The notes under the pieces: model-generated
The model's input: only the letters and a program-made list of their open reading frames with translations
Told to the model about the DNA's origin: nothing
Database searches by the model: none
Position numbers and translations under genes: made by a program
Assembly (NCBI RefSeq): GCF_002980555.1
Contig: NZ_PVBT01000012.1
Coordinates: 1 to 55,449, forward strand
Length of the DNA: 55,449 nucleotides
Direction of reading: 5' to 3'
From: Phyllobacterium myrsinacearum
GTDB taxonomy: Bacteria; Pseudomonadota; Alphaproteobacteria; Rhizobiales; Rhizobiaceae
Part shown: piece after piece, positions 1 to 8,034 of the stretch
Numbering within the stretch: position 1 is the stretch's first letter
Layout of the letters: every line of letters starts with the position of its first letter

Positions 1-97
1 CGCCCGAACGGCGTCGTGAATGCATTCCCCGACTGCATCGTCTTCTACCTTTCAATAGGCAAAAGAAATCCATCCGCCCAAACGACGCCAATTCTGC

Positions 98-126
98 TTG
101 ACACTGATTCCCGGAAATGCGATTCT
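98..126 (+). promoter_or_regulatory. Candidate promoter of the repABC counter-transcribed RNA
   Basis: A perfect -35 hexamer TTGACA (98-103) is followed after 17 bases by a weak -10, GATTCT (121-126). Transcription would start near 131-134 and run opposite to repA/repB, ending at the terminator at 151-186. The predicted transcript of about 55-60 nt matches the size known for repABC ctRNAs. The position, between repB and the expected repC, is where this promoter normally lies. Confidence 0.5.
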
Positions 127-130
127 CGAC

Positions 131-190
131 CTGCTAAGAATACGAGAGAGGCCTTCCCAGACAGAGATGTTTAGGTGGGCTTTTTTCTTG
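131..190 (+). ncRNA. Candidate antisense ctRNA (incompatibility RNA) of the repABC locus
   Basis: In repABC replicons a short RNA antisense to the repB-repC spacer limits RepC synthesis and acts as an incompatibility factor. Here the spacer after repB carries, on the opposite strand, a TTGACA promoter, about 60 nt of sequence, and an imperfect stem (GCCTTCCCA at 151-159 with TAGGTGGGC at 172-180) followed by six T residues (181-186), which reads as an intrinsic terminator. Size, strand and location all fit the family. repC itself is outside the window, so the target leader can only be seen in part. The exact ends are inferred. Confidence 0.55.
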
Positions 191-211
191 TGCGGTTTCT
201 AGTCTCCGTTT

Positions 212-1192
212 CTACTTCCTTGACTGTTTGAACGTCTCATACAGACGATCCAAATTGTTCGAAATCCATTCACCGAATGGTTTCGCTTCCTTATCTGTCA
301 GGTCGAGCGAGAAACCCTTAGGTCTTGGCTTACTCGTCACGCTGACCAACTTGTCATCAGGAATCCAGATCCCTTGATCAACCACACGCTTGGGCGTTTT
401 CTGCTTTTTTGATGCCTTGATGTGATTGAGAAGGAGGTTAAAGCCCTCTTGGGTGCCGACTTTGAAGTCCTTGGATCCAATAAACTCGATTGCCTTGGCT
501 GCATTGCCTGTAATCTGTACGAGCTTCTTCAGCTCCTCCCAGCGGTCCCGACCGACGCCCTTTGCGGCACCTACGGCTTCCAAGACAATCGCTGGCACTG
601 TGTCGACGACAGAGATCATTCTGGATAGAAGGGTGTCATCAATAGTCAGAGCGGACTTGACCGTCTCCTTTGTCATCCCACTATCCATGAGTTTGCGCGC
701 AAATAATGCTTTCTCGATGAAGGAAAGGTCTGCTCTCGCGGTATTTTCCTGGCCTTGTGCGAGCACATGTTCGATATCAGCCAGCGGCTTTATGATCGCA
801 CGAACTTTGAATCCGAGCTCTCTTGCAACTTTTGCCCGTCTGTGACCGAACACGATCATATACCGTCTGGGATCATCCGGATGAGGACGCACCAGAATAG
901 GCGTGGACTGTCCCGAGTGGCGAATTGCTTCCCTCAATTCCAGATATGCATCATCGTCCTCCCCAATTCGATCGGCGATGAAGGAACCATCGAGGTCGCT
1001 GGGATCAAGGGAAACGACAGTTTCGCCGTCCAGCATCCGAATAGAATTTTCAGCAAGTTCATCAAGTGACTGCATCATTGAGCGGGACGCGCCACGCTTG
1101 GCATATTCGGATCGGGCCCCCGATGGTGAATGCGCCTGTTGGTCCTCGGCCAAGGAGGCGGTTATGCTTGCTAAAAGGTCCTTTCTAGCCAT
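212..1192 (-). CDS. repB: Plasmid partitioning protein RepB (ParB family)
   Basis: This 326-residue protein is the ParB-type centromere-binding partner of RepA and should segregate the replicon by binding parS. It has the RepB layout: an N-terminus beginning M-A-R-K-D-L-L, a ParB/Srx-like domain with the VFGHRR box, then a helix-turn-helix region around TKETVKSALTIDDTLLSRM and a C-terminal dimerisation part. Length is normal for RepB. The ORF opens at a GTG (1204), but GGAGG stands five bases before the second of two adjacent ATGs, so 1192 is chosen. It lies 75 bases after repA on the same strand and is followed by the ctRNA spacer, as expected for repABC. Confidence 0.9.
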   Translation of the reverse strand: MARKDLLASITASLAEDQQAHSPSGARSEYAKRGASRSMMQSLDELAENSIRMLDGETVVSLDPSDLDGSFIADRIGEDDDAYLELREAIRHSGQSTPILVRPHPDDPRRYMIVFGHRRAKVARELGFKVRAIIKPLADIEHVLAQGQENTARADLSFIEKALFARKLMDSGMTKETVKSALTIDDTLLSRMISVVDTVPAIVLEAVGAAKGVGRDRWEELKKLVQITGNAAKAIEFIGSKDFKVGTQEGFNLLLNHIKASKKQKTPKRVVDQGIWIPDDKLVSVTSKPRPKGFSLDLTDKEAKPFGEWISNNLDRLYETFKQSRK

Positions 1193-1245
1193 CATTACCT
1201 CCACAAATCGACCCTAGCGTCTTGAAATAACGTGCAAAATTGACG

Positions 1246-1262
1246 TTCTGCACGGCTGTCAA
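1246..1262 (-). repeat. 17-bp direct repeat, copy 1, in the repA-repB spacer (candidate parS or operator)
   Basis: On the minus strand this reads TTGACAGCCGTGCAGAA and is identical to the copy at 2701-2717. It contains a -35-like TTGACA. It partly fits the repABC parS pattern GTTnnCnGCnGnnAAC, with mismatches at both ends. It lies immediately upstream of repB. Confidence 0.5.
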
Positions 1263-1267
1263 AATCA

Positions 1268-2473
1268 TCACTTGCGCCCCCATGCCTTGTGAACCAGGGA
1301 AACGATCTCGGAATTGACCAGATTCAGGCTTTCTATTGCGCGCTCGTAGGTTGAACGCGTGAACTGGCTCTTTTCGACTTCATAAAGGGTCTGCTTGGTA
1401 ATCCCCGCATCCGCAACGGCGGTGGACTTCAGCATTTGGCTTTTGAGCATCCGTTTGTTGAAAAGGGCCTGCAGAAAACCAACCATCTGGGCCTGCGGCC
1501 CGTCTGTTGGCTCATAGCGGGTCACAAGATAGCGAAACCATTTCAGCCTAACGGCAGCGCCCGCGCCCTTGATTGACTGAAGTATTCCGCCCAGCATCAA
1601 CAGAAACTGCGACATTGACATCACGTCAAGCATCTGAGGGTGCACGGTGATCAAAACAGAAGTTGACGCCGTAAGCGATGTCAGCGTCAGATATCCGAGC
1701 TGCGGTGGGCAATCAATGACAACGACATCATAGCGATCATCAACCTCTTTCAACGCCGAAGAAATGCGGGTGAAAAAAAGCCTTCCCTCCGGTGAACTCT
1801 TATTTGAGGCCGCCAGAGGAGTCTCATATTCATACTCCTGCAATTCCAGATTTGCTGGAACGATATCCAAGCCCGGAAAATTGGTAGGTCGAATGATGTC
1901 CCGGATCGATTTTCTATGTTCGTCGTAGCGCAGTGCTTCGTACAATGACGGATTTTTATCCAGTTCAGGTTGTATCCCATGCAAAGCTGATAATGACGCT
2001 TGCGGATCAAGGTCGATTGCCAAGACACGGTGTCCGGTCAATGCGAGATACTGAGCGAGATGCGCAGCGGTGGTGGTTTTGCCGGAACCACCTTTGAAAT
2101 TCACCACCGAAATCACCTGAAGCGCTTCGCCGTGCCGACGATACGGGACATAGCGTTTAAAGTCCGAGCGGCCATGCTTGTCGAGATACTGCCTCAGCTC
2201 AAGCATCTGCTGGGCTGTATACGAGCGCCGGCCAGACCCGGACACTTCAGGAGCGGGGCCCTTCCCCTCCAAATGCAGTTTCTTGATATGGTTTTGTGTT
2301 ACACCAAGAAATTCAGCAACTTCTGCAGAAGAAAATTGTCGTAGGCTTTTAAGCGCATTAGGAGGATACTGCTCCAGACGCAACATGTTCAATTTATCCG
2401 AGATGAGCTCTCCTTGTTCGAGAATCTCCTCATCAAAATCGAATTGAATTTCGTGATCTGGCTGCAAGTTCAT
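1268..2473 (-). CDS. repA: Plasmid partitioning protein RepA (ParA family ATPase)
   Basis: RepA is the ParA-type ATPase of repABC replicons; it moves plasmid copies with RepB and autorepresses the operon. The 401-residue product has an N-terminal helix-turn-helix (FSSAEVAEFLGVTQNHIKKL), the deviant Walker A motif KGGSGKTTTA near residue 127, a D-L-D-P-Q-A motif, and the VVVIDCPPQLG Walker B region. An upstream TTG (2506) could extend it by 11 residues, but the ATG at 2473 starts the normal MNLQPD-like N-terminus. The Shine-Dalgarno is weak. A long untranslated leader of about 230 bases separates it from the repeat and promoter-like TTGACA at 2701-2717. Confidence 0.92.
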   Translation of the reverse strand: MNLQPDHEIQFDFDEEILEQGELISDKLNMLRLEQYPPNALKSLRQFSSAEVAEFLGVTQNHIKKLHLEGKGPAPEVSGSGRRSYTAQQMLELRQYLDKHGRSDFKRYVPYRRHGEALQVISVVNFKGGSGKTTTAAHLAQYLALTGHRVLAIDLDPQASLSALHGIQPELDKNPSLYEALRYDEHRKSIRDIIRPTNFPGLDIVPANLELQEYEYETPLAASNKSSPEGRLFFTRISSALKEVDDRYDVVVIDCPPQLGYLTLTSLTASTSVLITVHPQMLDVMSMSQFLLMLGGILQSIKGAGAAVRLKWFRYLVTRYEPTDGPQAQMVGFLQALFNKRMLKSQMLKSTAVADAGITKQTLYEVEKSQFTRSTYERAIESLNLVNSEIVSLVHKAWGRK

Positions 2474-2700
2474 ATTTGGTAGTTTCCGGAATAACGCTTT
2501 TCTCAAGCGATGTGCTCATGAAGTGTGATTAATGCCCGATTCGGAAATAACAGCAAGATTTTTTTGGTTAACAATACCTTAACAATCATATTGCGTTATT
2601 TGATTATGCTGCGCGTCACCTCATCAAATCGAATGAAACATCGGCGGCTCCACCCATTTGATCCTCCCTTAACACATTGGTACAGTTTGATTTTTTCACA
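2474..2700 (-). promoter_or_regulatory. AT-rich leader of repA with 11-bp-phased repeats
   Basis: No gene is visible here. The segment is markedly AT-rich compared with its surroundings. TTAACAAT occurs at 2568-2575 and again at 2579-2586, exactly 11 bases apart, so both copies face the same side of the helix. RepA of this family represses its own promoter, and this is a plausible operator, but that is inference. Confidence 0.35.
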
Positions 2701-2717
2701 TTCTGCACGGCTGTCAA
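2701..2717 (-). repeat. 17-bp direct repeat, copy 2, upstream of repA (candidate parS, operator or promoter)
   Basis: This copy is identical to the one at 1246-1262 (minus strand TTGACAGCCGTGCAGAA). Its TTGACA could be the -35 box of the repA promoter. The same block standing before both repA and repB suggests binding by a Rep protein. Confidence 0.5.
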
Positions 2718-3198
2718 TTTCCGTGCTCGACTTCATCACATCTCATGGCATCGAGCCCGGATTCAATTGAACAACCGAAAAGCTTGAACGGCCGGCATTG
2801 AGAAATACTATTTGCACCGGCTCCATGCGACGACCGGAAACCGCAACAAGATCATAGCTCCCTTGCTCGACTGTCGGCCATGCCGAATACAGTGGATCGG
2901 TGAAGATGATGAGAACGTCTTCCCCATCCCCAATATCGTTTGATGATGACAACCAGGTTTGAATGCAAACTCCCAACGGCCAGCTCGTATTGAGCACAAC
3001 CCGCAAAGGGCTGCGAGCACCCCAATTGGATCATCACCACGCATTGGCCCATTGTTCGCAATGGACGCCCCGCAATTGTGAGAGACGCAGTGCAATCCAG
3101 ACGATCCGTCCTGGAGACACAAGCACCACAAACATTGTGCGTGATGCACTCGCTGACGTCGCAACACAATGTGAAAGCCCTCTCCACCAGGATGCAGG
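2718..3198 (+). other. Non-coding spacer between the rep promoter and the relaxase gene
   Basis: About 480 bases separate the two leftward-reading transcription units. Several overlapping small ORFs occur on both strands, but none has a plausible ribosome-binding site or protein-like composition. I see no clear gene, repeat or terminator here. Confidence 0.4.
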
Positions 3199-5256
3199 TC
3201 ACCGCATGCGGCTCCTTTCCTTTGCGATCATCCGACCGTGATCCTTGTCGGGCACCATGCCTTTGAGATTTTCACCCGCATTAAATCGCTCCGACTTTGC
3301 TTTTACGTCCACGACACGGCCAATCTTCTTTGCAACGGTGTTGAGGCCTTGAAGTTCAGTGGGAAGCGCACGATGCCCGGGTAGGGTGCCAGGATCATCG
3401 CAAATCACCGATCTTCGCTCAGCTGTTCGCGCTACAGCGACTTCATTGATCCGGGCGTCCAACTGAAGGCGCGCCAATCGATTGATGACTTCTCCGGCAT
3501 TGGTAAAGATCGGCCGGTCAACCGGATCCTGAATCAAAGCTGCCGTGGCGGTAATCCTTCTCGCAATGTGCTCCTTGGCGCTATCGGCCTGAGAACGAGA
3601 GAGATATACTGTCCTGGTTTCGTGGATCGCATTTCTTTCCAAGATAGGATTACGGCGGTCGTGCAGTGTGCACTCCAATCGCTGATATTCGCGTGAAAGC
3701 CCATCATGCAGTTCTTTACTCAGTTCGCGTGCGGTGCTGGGGCCATTGCGGTCTCTGCTCAATTCATCAAGCAATTCAATCACACGGATCAGATTTCTTC
3801 GCGTCGTCTCGAACCTTACCCTTGCCGCAGCAAGCCGAGGTGCCGTCGGCCGGTCAAACAACTTCATGCAGACCTTTTGCGCAAGCGTCGGCGGAGCTGC
3901 CATGCCTAGACGGCGGAATAGTTCCCATTCCCATCGCTTTATCGCCGGAGGCGCAGCGCGGTCCGTGCGCTTTTGCGGCTCCAGTTTGATGCCATGTTCG
4001 CGGGCCTTTTCGGCAAAGCAAACCCGCCAATTCGAAAAATCACGGATATTGGGATCGAGGCGTTTTCCGTGACCATCATTCATGGCAACGATGACATGAA
4101 GATGCGGATGCCGTCGCGCTTCGTTGCGGTTGTGAATTGCGTAAGCGTACCGGTGGCCGGCAAATTGGGTCTGCAGAAAAGCTGCACCTGCTTTGATGAA
4201 ATTGTCGCGATCGGTGTCTGCCGGTGCCGAAATCAAAAGATGCATGAAGTCACGGCTTTGTTGACTACTCATCAAAGAGGCAATGACCGCGCTTTCCCGG
4301 CTGATCTCTCTGTGATTGTTTGTGACGACTGTACGCCGCTGAGAACCGCGTTCATACTCACCGATCTTGCCTTCTCGATATTTGATGTATGTCTTGGTCG
4401 AGATTGTAACAGCCGCCCCACGTCGTCCCATCGAACGGAGCGCGGCGCTCAGGCCCTTCCGCCCGGTGGTTGTTTCGAAACCTTTCCGCAATGCCACCAC
4501 AATCCCTTCGCCACCCAGATAGCGTTCAATGTTGCGATGAATCCTTTCGCGCGCGTCTTCCGTGGGCTTCAATCTACCTTCTTTGTGCCTATCGGCCCGA
4601 TCATGCTTTTCAGGGGCGATAATTATGGCAAGCGTCAACAGCATCTGGTCGCACGCCGCCGGCTCGGCGCTATATGCCAATGATCGCTCCGTATCCTGGT
4701 CATCATGTAGTCCTTCATTGCCAATGCGCATCATGGCTTTGCTGATCCTGTCGCCACTCGCATTGGTCAGTAGATAACGTAGAATGAGGATATCTTTCGA
4801 GCCGGCCCGCCCCTTGAATTCCTGGCTCCATTCTTCGATCGTTCTGTTTACGTCGGCAACTTCGTGGCCATGTTGATCGACAGCCCGCTCCTCCTTTGCC
4901 AAATAGGCAAGAACATTGCGCGCAGATCTAACACCAGCACCATAGCTGAGAACTTTCAGTACAACCGCATTGTTGCCGCGCGCACGGCTAAATGCTGTCG
5001 CCACGCCGAATCTGCGCGCCGCACGCAAGGACGACAACCCGGATACCACAAAGGGCAGGGGACGCTTGGGCGGACTGCCCCGATCATCATCCTTTTCGAT
5101 ATTCTCAAAATATGTCGGCAGTGCCCGATGGTCATTCAATACGGGCAAGCCGTCGGCAGATGATTTGTGTGGCATGACACTTGGCATCCTGATCTTTAAC
5201 CAACGATCGCTGTGATCAACCGGTTCGAATCTGCTTGCCCACCGATCGAGTCTCAC
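3199..5256 (-). CDS. Conjugative relaxase, VirD2/MOBP-like superfamily
   Basis: The 685-residue protein should nick one strand at oriT, stay bound to the 5' end and pilot it to the VirB/VirD4 channel. The VirD2-superfamily signature is visible at about residues 337-387: F-M-H-L-L-I-S-A-P, then H375 and the metal-binding histidine cluster HPHLHV (H383, H385, H387). A candidate catalytic-tyrosine region, VLAYLAKEE, lies near residues 115-123. The C-terminal 270 residues are charged and probably helical. The gene opens with GTG, sharing GTGA with the end of the small upstream ORF; an ATG at 5187 is an alternative. The candidate oriT lies about 430 bases upstream. Assignment to MOBP rests on the nic-like site as much as on the protein. 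Confidence 0.8.
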   Translation of the reverse strand: MRLDRWASRFEPVDHSDRWLKIRMPSVMPHKSSADGLPVLNDHRALPTYFENIEKDDDRGSPPKRPLPFVVSGLSSLRAARRFGVATAFSRARGNNAVVLKVLSYGAGVRSARNVLAYLAKEERAVDQHGHEVADVNRTIEEWSQEFKGRAGSKDILILRYLLTNASGDRISKAMMRIGNEGLHDDQDTERSLAYSAEPAACDQMLLTLAIIIAPEKHDRADRHKEGRLKPTEDARERIHRNIERYLGGEGIVVALRKGFETTTGRKGLSAALRSMGRRGAAVTISTKTYIKYREGKIGEYERGSQRRTVVTNNHREISRESAVIASLMSSQQSRDFMHLLISAPADTDRDNFIKAGAAFLQTQFAGHRYAYAIHNRNEARRHPHLHVIVAMNDGHGKRLDPNIRDFSNWRVCFAEKAREHGIKLEPQKRTDRAAPPAIKRWEWELFRRLGMAAPPTLAQKVCMKLFDRPTAPRLAAARVRFETTRRNLIRVIELLDELSRDRNGPSTARELSKELHDGLSREYQRLECTLHDRRNPILERNAIHETRTVYLSRSQADSAKEHIARRITATAALIQDPVDRPIFTNAGEVINRLARLQLDARINEVAVARTAERRSVICDDPGTLPGHRALPTELQGLNTVAKKIGRVVDVKAKSERFNAGENLKGMVPDKDHGRMIAKERSRMR

Positions 5257-5582
5257 CTGAGAGCATTCACAGCTCTCACTCTTTGATCCGTTTCCAATGA
5301 TCGCACCGCCAGATCGAGATGCGAAAAACTCGGATTTCCCTGCCTGGCCGAACCCGCTTCTTGAAAGTTCGCACCATGGGACTGCATCAGAAATGAGATC
5401 CAGCCCACGAGCAATAAGCGATCATCAGCCGGGAAGGTTTCAGCTTCGATGAGGCGCATAACAAAAAGCCAACTAGAGTTATATTTTATTTTTGGAGAAC
5501 TGCAAGCGAAATCCATCTTGTTCATACTTTTGGATCGGCACGACCGCTGAAAACATTGTCCTGCGTTCCATCTGTCAATCAC
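5253..5582 (-). CDS. Small hypothetical protein coupled to the relaxase gene
   Basis: This ORF of up to 109 residues ends inside the relaxase start codon (GTGA), a sign of translational coupling, and its C-terminal 70 residues have a protein-like composition. In comparable plasmids this position is held by a relaxase accessory DNA-binding protein, but I recognise no ribbon-helix-helix pattern. The start is uncertain: ATGs at 5525 and 5459 are possible and none has a good Shine-Dalgarno. The ACTAGAGT box at 5471-5480 lies within the ORF if a long form is used and just before the 5459 ATG otherwise. Confidence 0.45.
   Translation of the reverse strand: MIDRWNAGQCFQRSCRSKSMNKMDFACSSPKIKYNSSWLFVMRLIEAETFPADDRLLLVGWISFLMQSHGANFQEAGSARQGNPSFSHLDLAVRSLETDQRVRAVNALR
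5471..5480 (+). promoter_or_regulatory. ACTAGAGT box 1 (AACTAGAGTT)
   Basis: This interrupted palindrome AACT-AG-AGTT is followed on the plus strand by an AT-rich run resembling a -10 region. It is one of five copies in the window and sits between the relaxase gene and the candidate oriT. Confidence 0.5.
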
Positions 5583-5612
5583 ATGATCCCCGGCAAATGA
5601 GCCTGAGAAGAA

Positions 5613-5697
5613 GCATCCCGCAGGCCAGAGATCAGCCGGGATGCAGGCAATCGCCCCGCGGGCGAAACGGGCTTCTCAACGAGAAGTCCTATCCTGC
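5613..5697 (+). other. Candidate origin of transfer (oriT) with RP4-type nic sequence
   Basis: A 9-bp inverted repeat with one G.T pair (GGGCTTCTC at 5669-5677, loop AAC, GAGAAGTCC at 5681-5689) directly abuts TATCCTG/C at 5690-5697. The consensus nic of MOBP relaxases such as TraI of RP4 is YATCCTG/Y, next to an inverted-repeat arm, so the architecture agrees. A second perfect 8-bp inverted repeat, GCATCCCG (5613-5620) with CGGGATGC (5637-5644), lies just upstream. The relaxase gene is about 430 bases away and would enter the recipient last, as is usual. The nick would fall between G5696 and C5697. Confidence 0.65.
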
Positions 5698-6053
5698 CAA
5701 ACCAAAACAAGCTGCCAACTCTCAGCACCGCTTGCAACGCACGCCGCCGACAATTCGTCAGTGCCAGAGGAGGGGAGGGGAGGGGACAACCGTGAATGTC
5801 AGGCCAATGTGCTATAGATCGTAAAACGCTGACAAGAGCACAGTCACTCAAAACCGGCCCCGTCTTCAACCGCATTGTTGAGCCCGATGTGCCAGTGGAT
5901 CAGTGGCAGACCACAGCCCCAGAAACTGCCGCTTCTGCCATGGGCAGCCTCGCCGCAATGGACAACGCAGATCATCATGATCTGCGCACTCTCGTGCCCT
6001 GGGTGTGATGCAGGCCCGACGGCGACCCATCATGACAGAGCGGATACAAATCC
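5698..6053 (+). other. Non-coding spacer between oriT and the XRE gene
   Basis: No gene is supported in this stretch of about 350 bases. It contains a purine tract with three GGGG runs (5768-5786). The rest holds only short unlikely ORFs. The XRE promoter lies at its right end. Confidence 0.4.
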
Positions 6054-6074
6054 CACTAGAGTGTATGCTATACT
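6054..6074 (+). promoter_or_regulatory. Promoter of the XRE gene with ACTAGAGT box 2
   Basis: CACTAGAGTG (6054-6063) is immediately followed by TATGC and a good extended -10, TATACT (6069-6074). No convincing -35 stands at the correct distance, so the box overlaps the region where polymerase would need help or would be blocked. The start codon is 32 bases downstream, suggesting autoregulation by the encoded protein. Confidence 0.6.
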
Positions 6075-6105
6075 CAGCCAGCAACAGTGATTTGAGGAAA
6101 AATGA

Positions 6106-6429
6106 ATGCCAAAATACAGTGCCCCGCTCGAGGAAAGCGTAGAGCTGGGTATTTTTCAATTGCGGCTGGCAGCATCGCTCGCAACGCTGCGCAAACGCGA
6201 GCGTTTCAAATTGCATGAACTGGCCAGCAGGGTTGGCGTGTCCAACACCTATATGACACGTATCATGCGCGGCCGCGCTAATGTTTCCCTGGGCCTGCTT
6301 TATGCTCTATGCCGGGAGCTCGACGTACCGGTCACCGAATTGATTGGTACATGGGCGGACATGACGGTGGACAATCCGCACAGTGCGGCGACCGACGGCC
6401 ATTCCGTTGCAGAAGGGAAAAAGCCATAG
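6106..6429 (+). CDS. XRE-family helix-turn-helix regulator
   Basis: A 107-residue protein with one Cro/C1-type helix-turn-helix at about residues 22-75 (recognition region GVSNTYMTRIMRGRANVS, then the LLYALCRELDVP helix). It should bind DNA as a dimer and act in the cytoplasm. The ATG is preceded by GAGGAA. The gene stands alone between oriT and the accessory island, and its promoter carries one of the five ACTAGAGT boxes, so it is the best candidate for a regulator of the transfer genes. That link is inferred from shared sites, not from homology to a characterised regulator. Confidence 0.8.
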   Translation: MPKYSAPLEESVELGIFQLRLAASLATLRKRERFKLHELASRVGVSNTYMTRIMRGRANVSLGLLYALCRELDVPVTELIGTWADMTVDNPHSAATDGHSVAEGKKP

Positions 6430-6525
6430 GTTTGCCCGCGTTTTGTCAGCTCCGACACGGGAAACAAGTGCTGGGATGAACCGAACGATCGCAACCGCCC
6501 GGCAATGATCGCAAACGACCGTTGT

Positions 6526-6765
6526 CTAGCCTGCATCTGAGCCAGCCGCCGCGCCGGTTTCCGCGCGAAGGCGTTCAAAGATACCAAACCAGAACCGATA
6601 GTCGGCCCTTCGACCATCGCAGCGCGCCGCAAGCGCATACCAGGCTGCTGCAACGCTGGCTCTCTTGCCGTACAGCAACCGCGTGGCTGCAATTGCCTTT
6701 TCAATGTCCCGTTCGTTCCAGATCGCCAGTTCAGGATCGGAACGCGAAGTATCGTCTTTAAGCAT
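6526..6765 (-). CDS. Small hypothetical protein
   Basis: A 79-residue ORF with balanced, protein-like composition, rich in Ala and Arg, with a likely helical core (ERDIEKAIAATRLLYGKRA) and a conserved-looking aromatic segment (YRFWFGIFERLR). I do not recognise a family. The ATG at 6765 has only a weak GGGAA before it. It reads toward the XRE gene and opposite to its neighbours. It resembles small conserved rhizobial hypotheticals in style but may be spurious. Confidence 0.5.
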   Translation of the reverse strand: MLKDDTSRSDPELAIWNERDIEKAIAATRLLYGKRASVAAAWYALAARCDGRRADYRFWFGIFERLRAETGAAAGSDAG

Positions 6766-7086
6766 GGCATGTTCCCAGGTGAAGCCGGCGGGGTCAGTGT
6801 CAATTGCCGGACGTTCGTCCTCACGGACACGTGAGACACATCAGGAAAATCCCGATCTTCGTGTCGTCCCTGGCAATTGATGCACGCAACTGGCCCCATG
6901 CTTCAGCAGCACATTTCCATACTTTCATGCCTAAACATCCAAATGCTGCTCGTCAGCACAAGCAAAAGCCCCCAAGCATGGATGATATGTCCTAGCTCAA
7001 AACGACGGGCAAACGGCGGCTTTCCTTTCTCCCCCGCAACATGCGAGCAGCAAAATATAACTTCTCTTCTCACATTTGTTGTCATA
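6766..7086 (+). other. Non-coding spacer before the first receiver-type regulator
   Basis: About 320 bases with no supported gene. GC falls toward the right end, where the operator-like palindrome at 7087-7102 and the promoter of the next gene must lie. Confidence 0.4.
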
Positions 7087-7102
7087 TTTTGTTGCAACAA
7101 AA
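7087..7102 (+). promoter_or_regulatory. Perfect 16-bp palindrome, candidate GntR operator
   Basis: TTTTGTTGCAACAAAA is a perfect palindrome, and the match extends to TCAT/ATGA flanks with a one-base offset. Its core TGTTGCAACA recurs at 16457-16466 and 16486-16495. GntR-family operators are typically palindromes of the form GT-n-AC, which GTTGCAAC fits. It lies 59 bases before the start codon at 7161. Confidence 0.65.
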
Positions 7103-7160
7103 ATGACCCGCCTGTCATAAACTGCTCTGGTGAACACTGCAACCCACAAAGGAACGGAAG

Positions 7161-7883
7161 ATGGCACCTGTAATTGTGATCTGTTCGCACGATGCCGAGT
7201 TCTTCCTCATGCTGCAGCATATATTCGAGGCAGAAGGGTTCCGCAGCGAGATTGCCCAAACGGTCGATGAGGCTGTGCGCCTGGAAGAGGCCGGCAATGT
7301 TGCTGCCATCATTCTTGACTGCGAGCAGGATTTTAAATTCGCCGCGGAAATCTGTGCAAAGTTTCGCTCCGGACAGACCGGAGGCAAAGTACCAATCATC
7401 GCCCGCGTTGTGTCCGGTTGCGACAAATCCTATATCGGCCTGCTCAAGGCCGGTGTTGATCAGGTGTTTGCACGGCCAGTTGCGCCGCAGTGGTTCTTGT
7501 CCAGCCTCCGGACCATCGTCGGTCCCGGGCGCGATTGCAATCGCCCGGGCGAGAGCAAATCACGGCTTTCCGTTGGCGGCCTGACCATATTGCCTGATAA
7601 GTTCCGCGTCCACCGGCATGATGGCAAGAGCATTCATCTCAGCCCGATTGAATTCAAGATACTTTGCGTTGTGGCGCAGTTTCCCGGCAAGATTTTCAGT
7701 CGCGAAGAATTGGTCCGCGCGGCGTGGCCGGAAAACGTCCATGTCGAACCACGCACTGTCGACGTTCATATCGGCCGGTTGCGGCGATTGCTGAAACGAG
7801 AAACCGGTATGAACCTCATCCGTACCATTCGCTCGATAGGGTATGCCTTTGTCAATGACGAAGCCTCGCGCGCGCAATCGTGA
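7161..7883 (+). CDS. OmpR/PhoB-like DNA-binding regulator with degenerate receiver domain (copy 1)
   Basis: The 240-residue protein has a receiver-like domain (about 1-120) and a winged helix (about 130-232; SPIEFKILCVVAQFP, then TVDVHIGRLRRLL and the GYAF wing). A phosphoacceptor-like Asp is kept (D53 in AIILDC), but the acidic pair that binds magnesium is replaced by S-H at 9-10 and the invariant Lys is Arg (FARPV). This suggests a pseudo-receiver that may not respond to ordinary phosphorylation. No histidine kinase is nearby. The ATG follows AAGGAA. A paralogue closes the island at 20435. The palindrome at 7087 suggests control by the GntR protein. Confidence 0.8.
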   Translation: MAPVIVICSHDAEFFLMLQHIFEAEGFRSEIAQTVDEAVRLEEAGNVAAIILDCEQDFKFAAEICAKFRSGQTGGKVPIIARVVSGCDKSYIGLLKAGVDQVFARPVAPQWFLSSLRTIVGPGRDCNRPGESKSRLSVGGLTILPDKFRVHRHDGKSIHLSPIEFKILCVVAQFPGKIFSREELVRAAWPENVHVEPRTVDVHIGRLRRLLKRETGMNLIRTIRSIGYAFVNDEASRAQS

Positions 7884-8034
7884 AAATGACGGGGCCTTGT
7901 TCACAATGGGCAGATTTGCAAAAATATTGACCTATACGCAAAGAATACACCTAAAAACTTCCTTTACGTGACGATATATTCTTGTAATTTCTCATAATAT
8001 TTACCTATTTCCCTCTGAAATAATGTAATACTTC

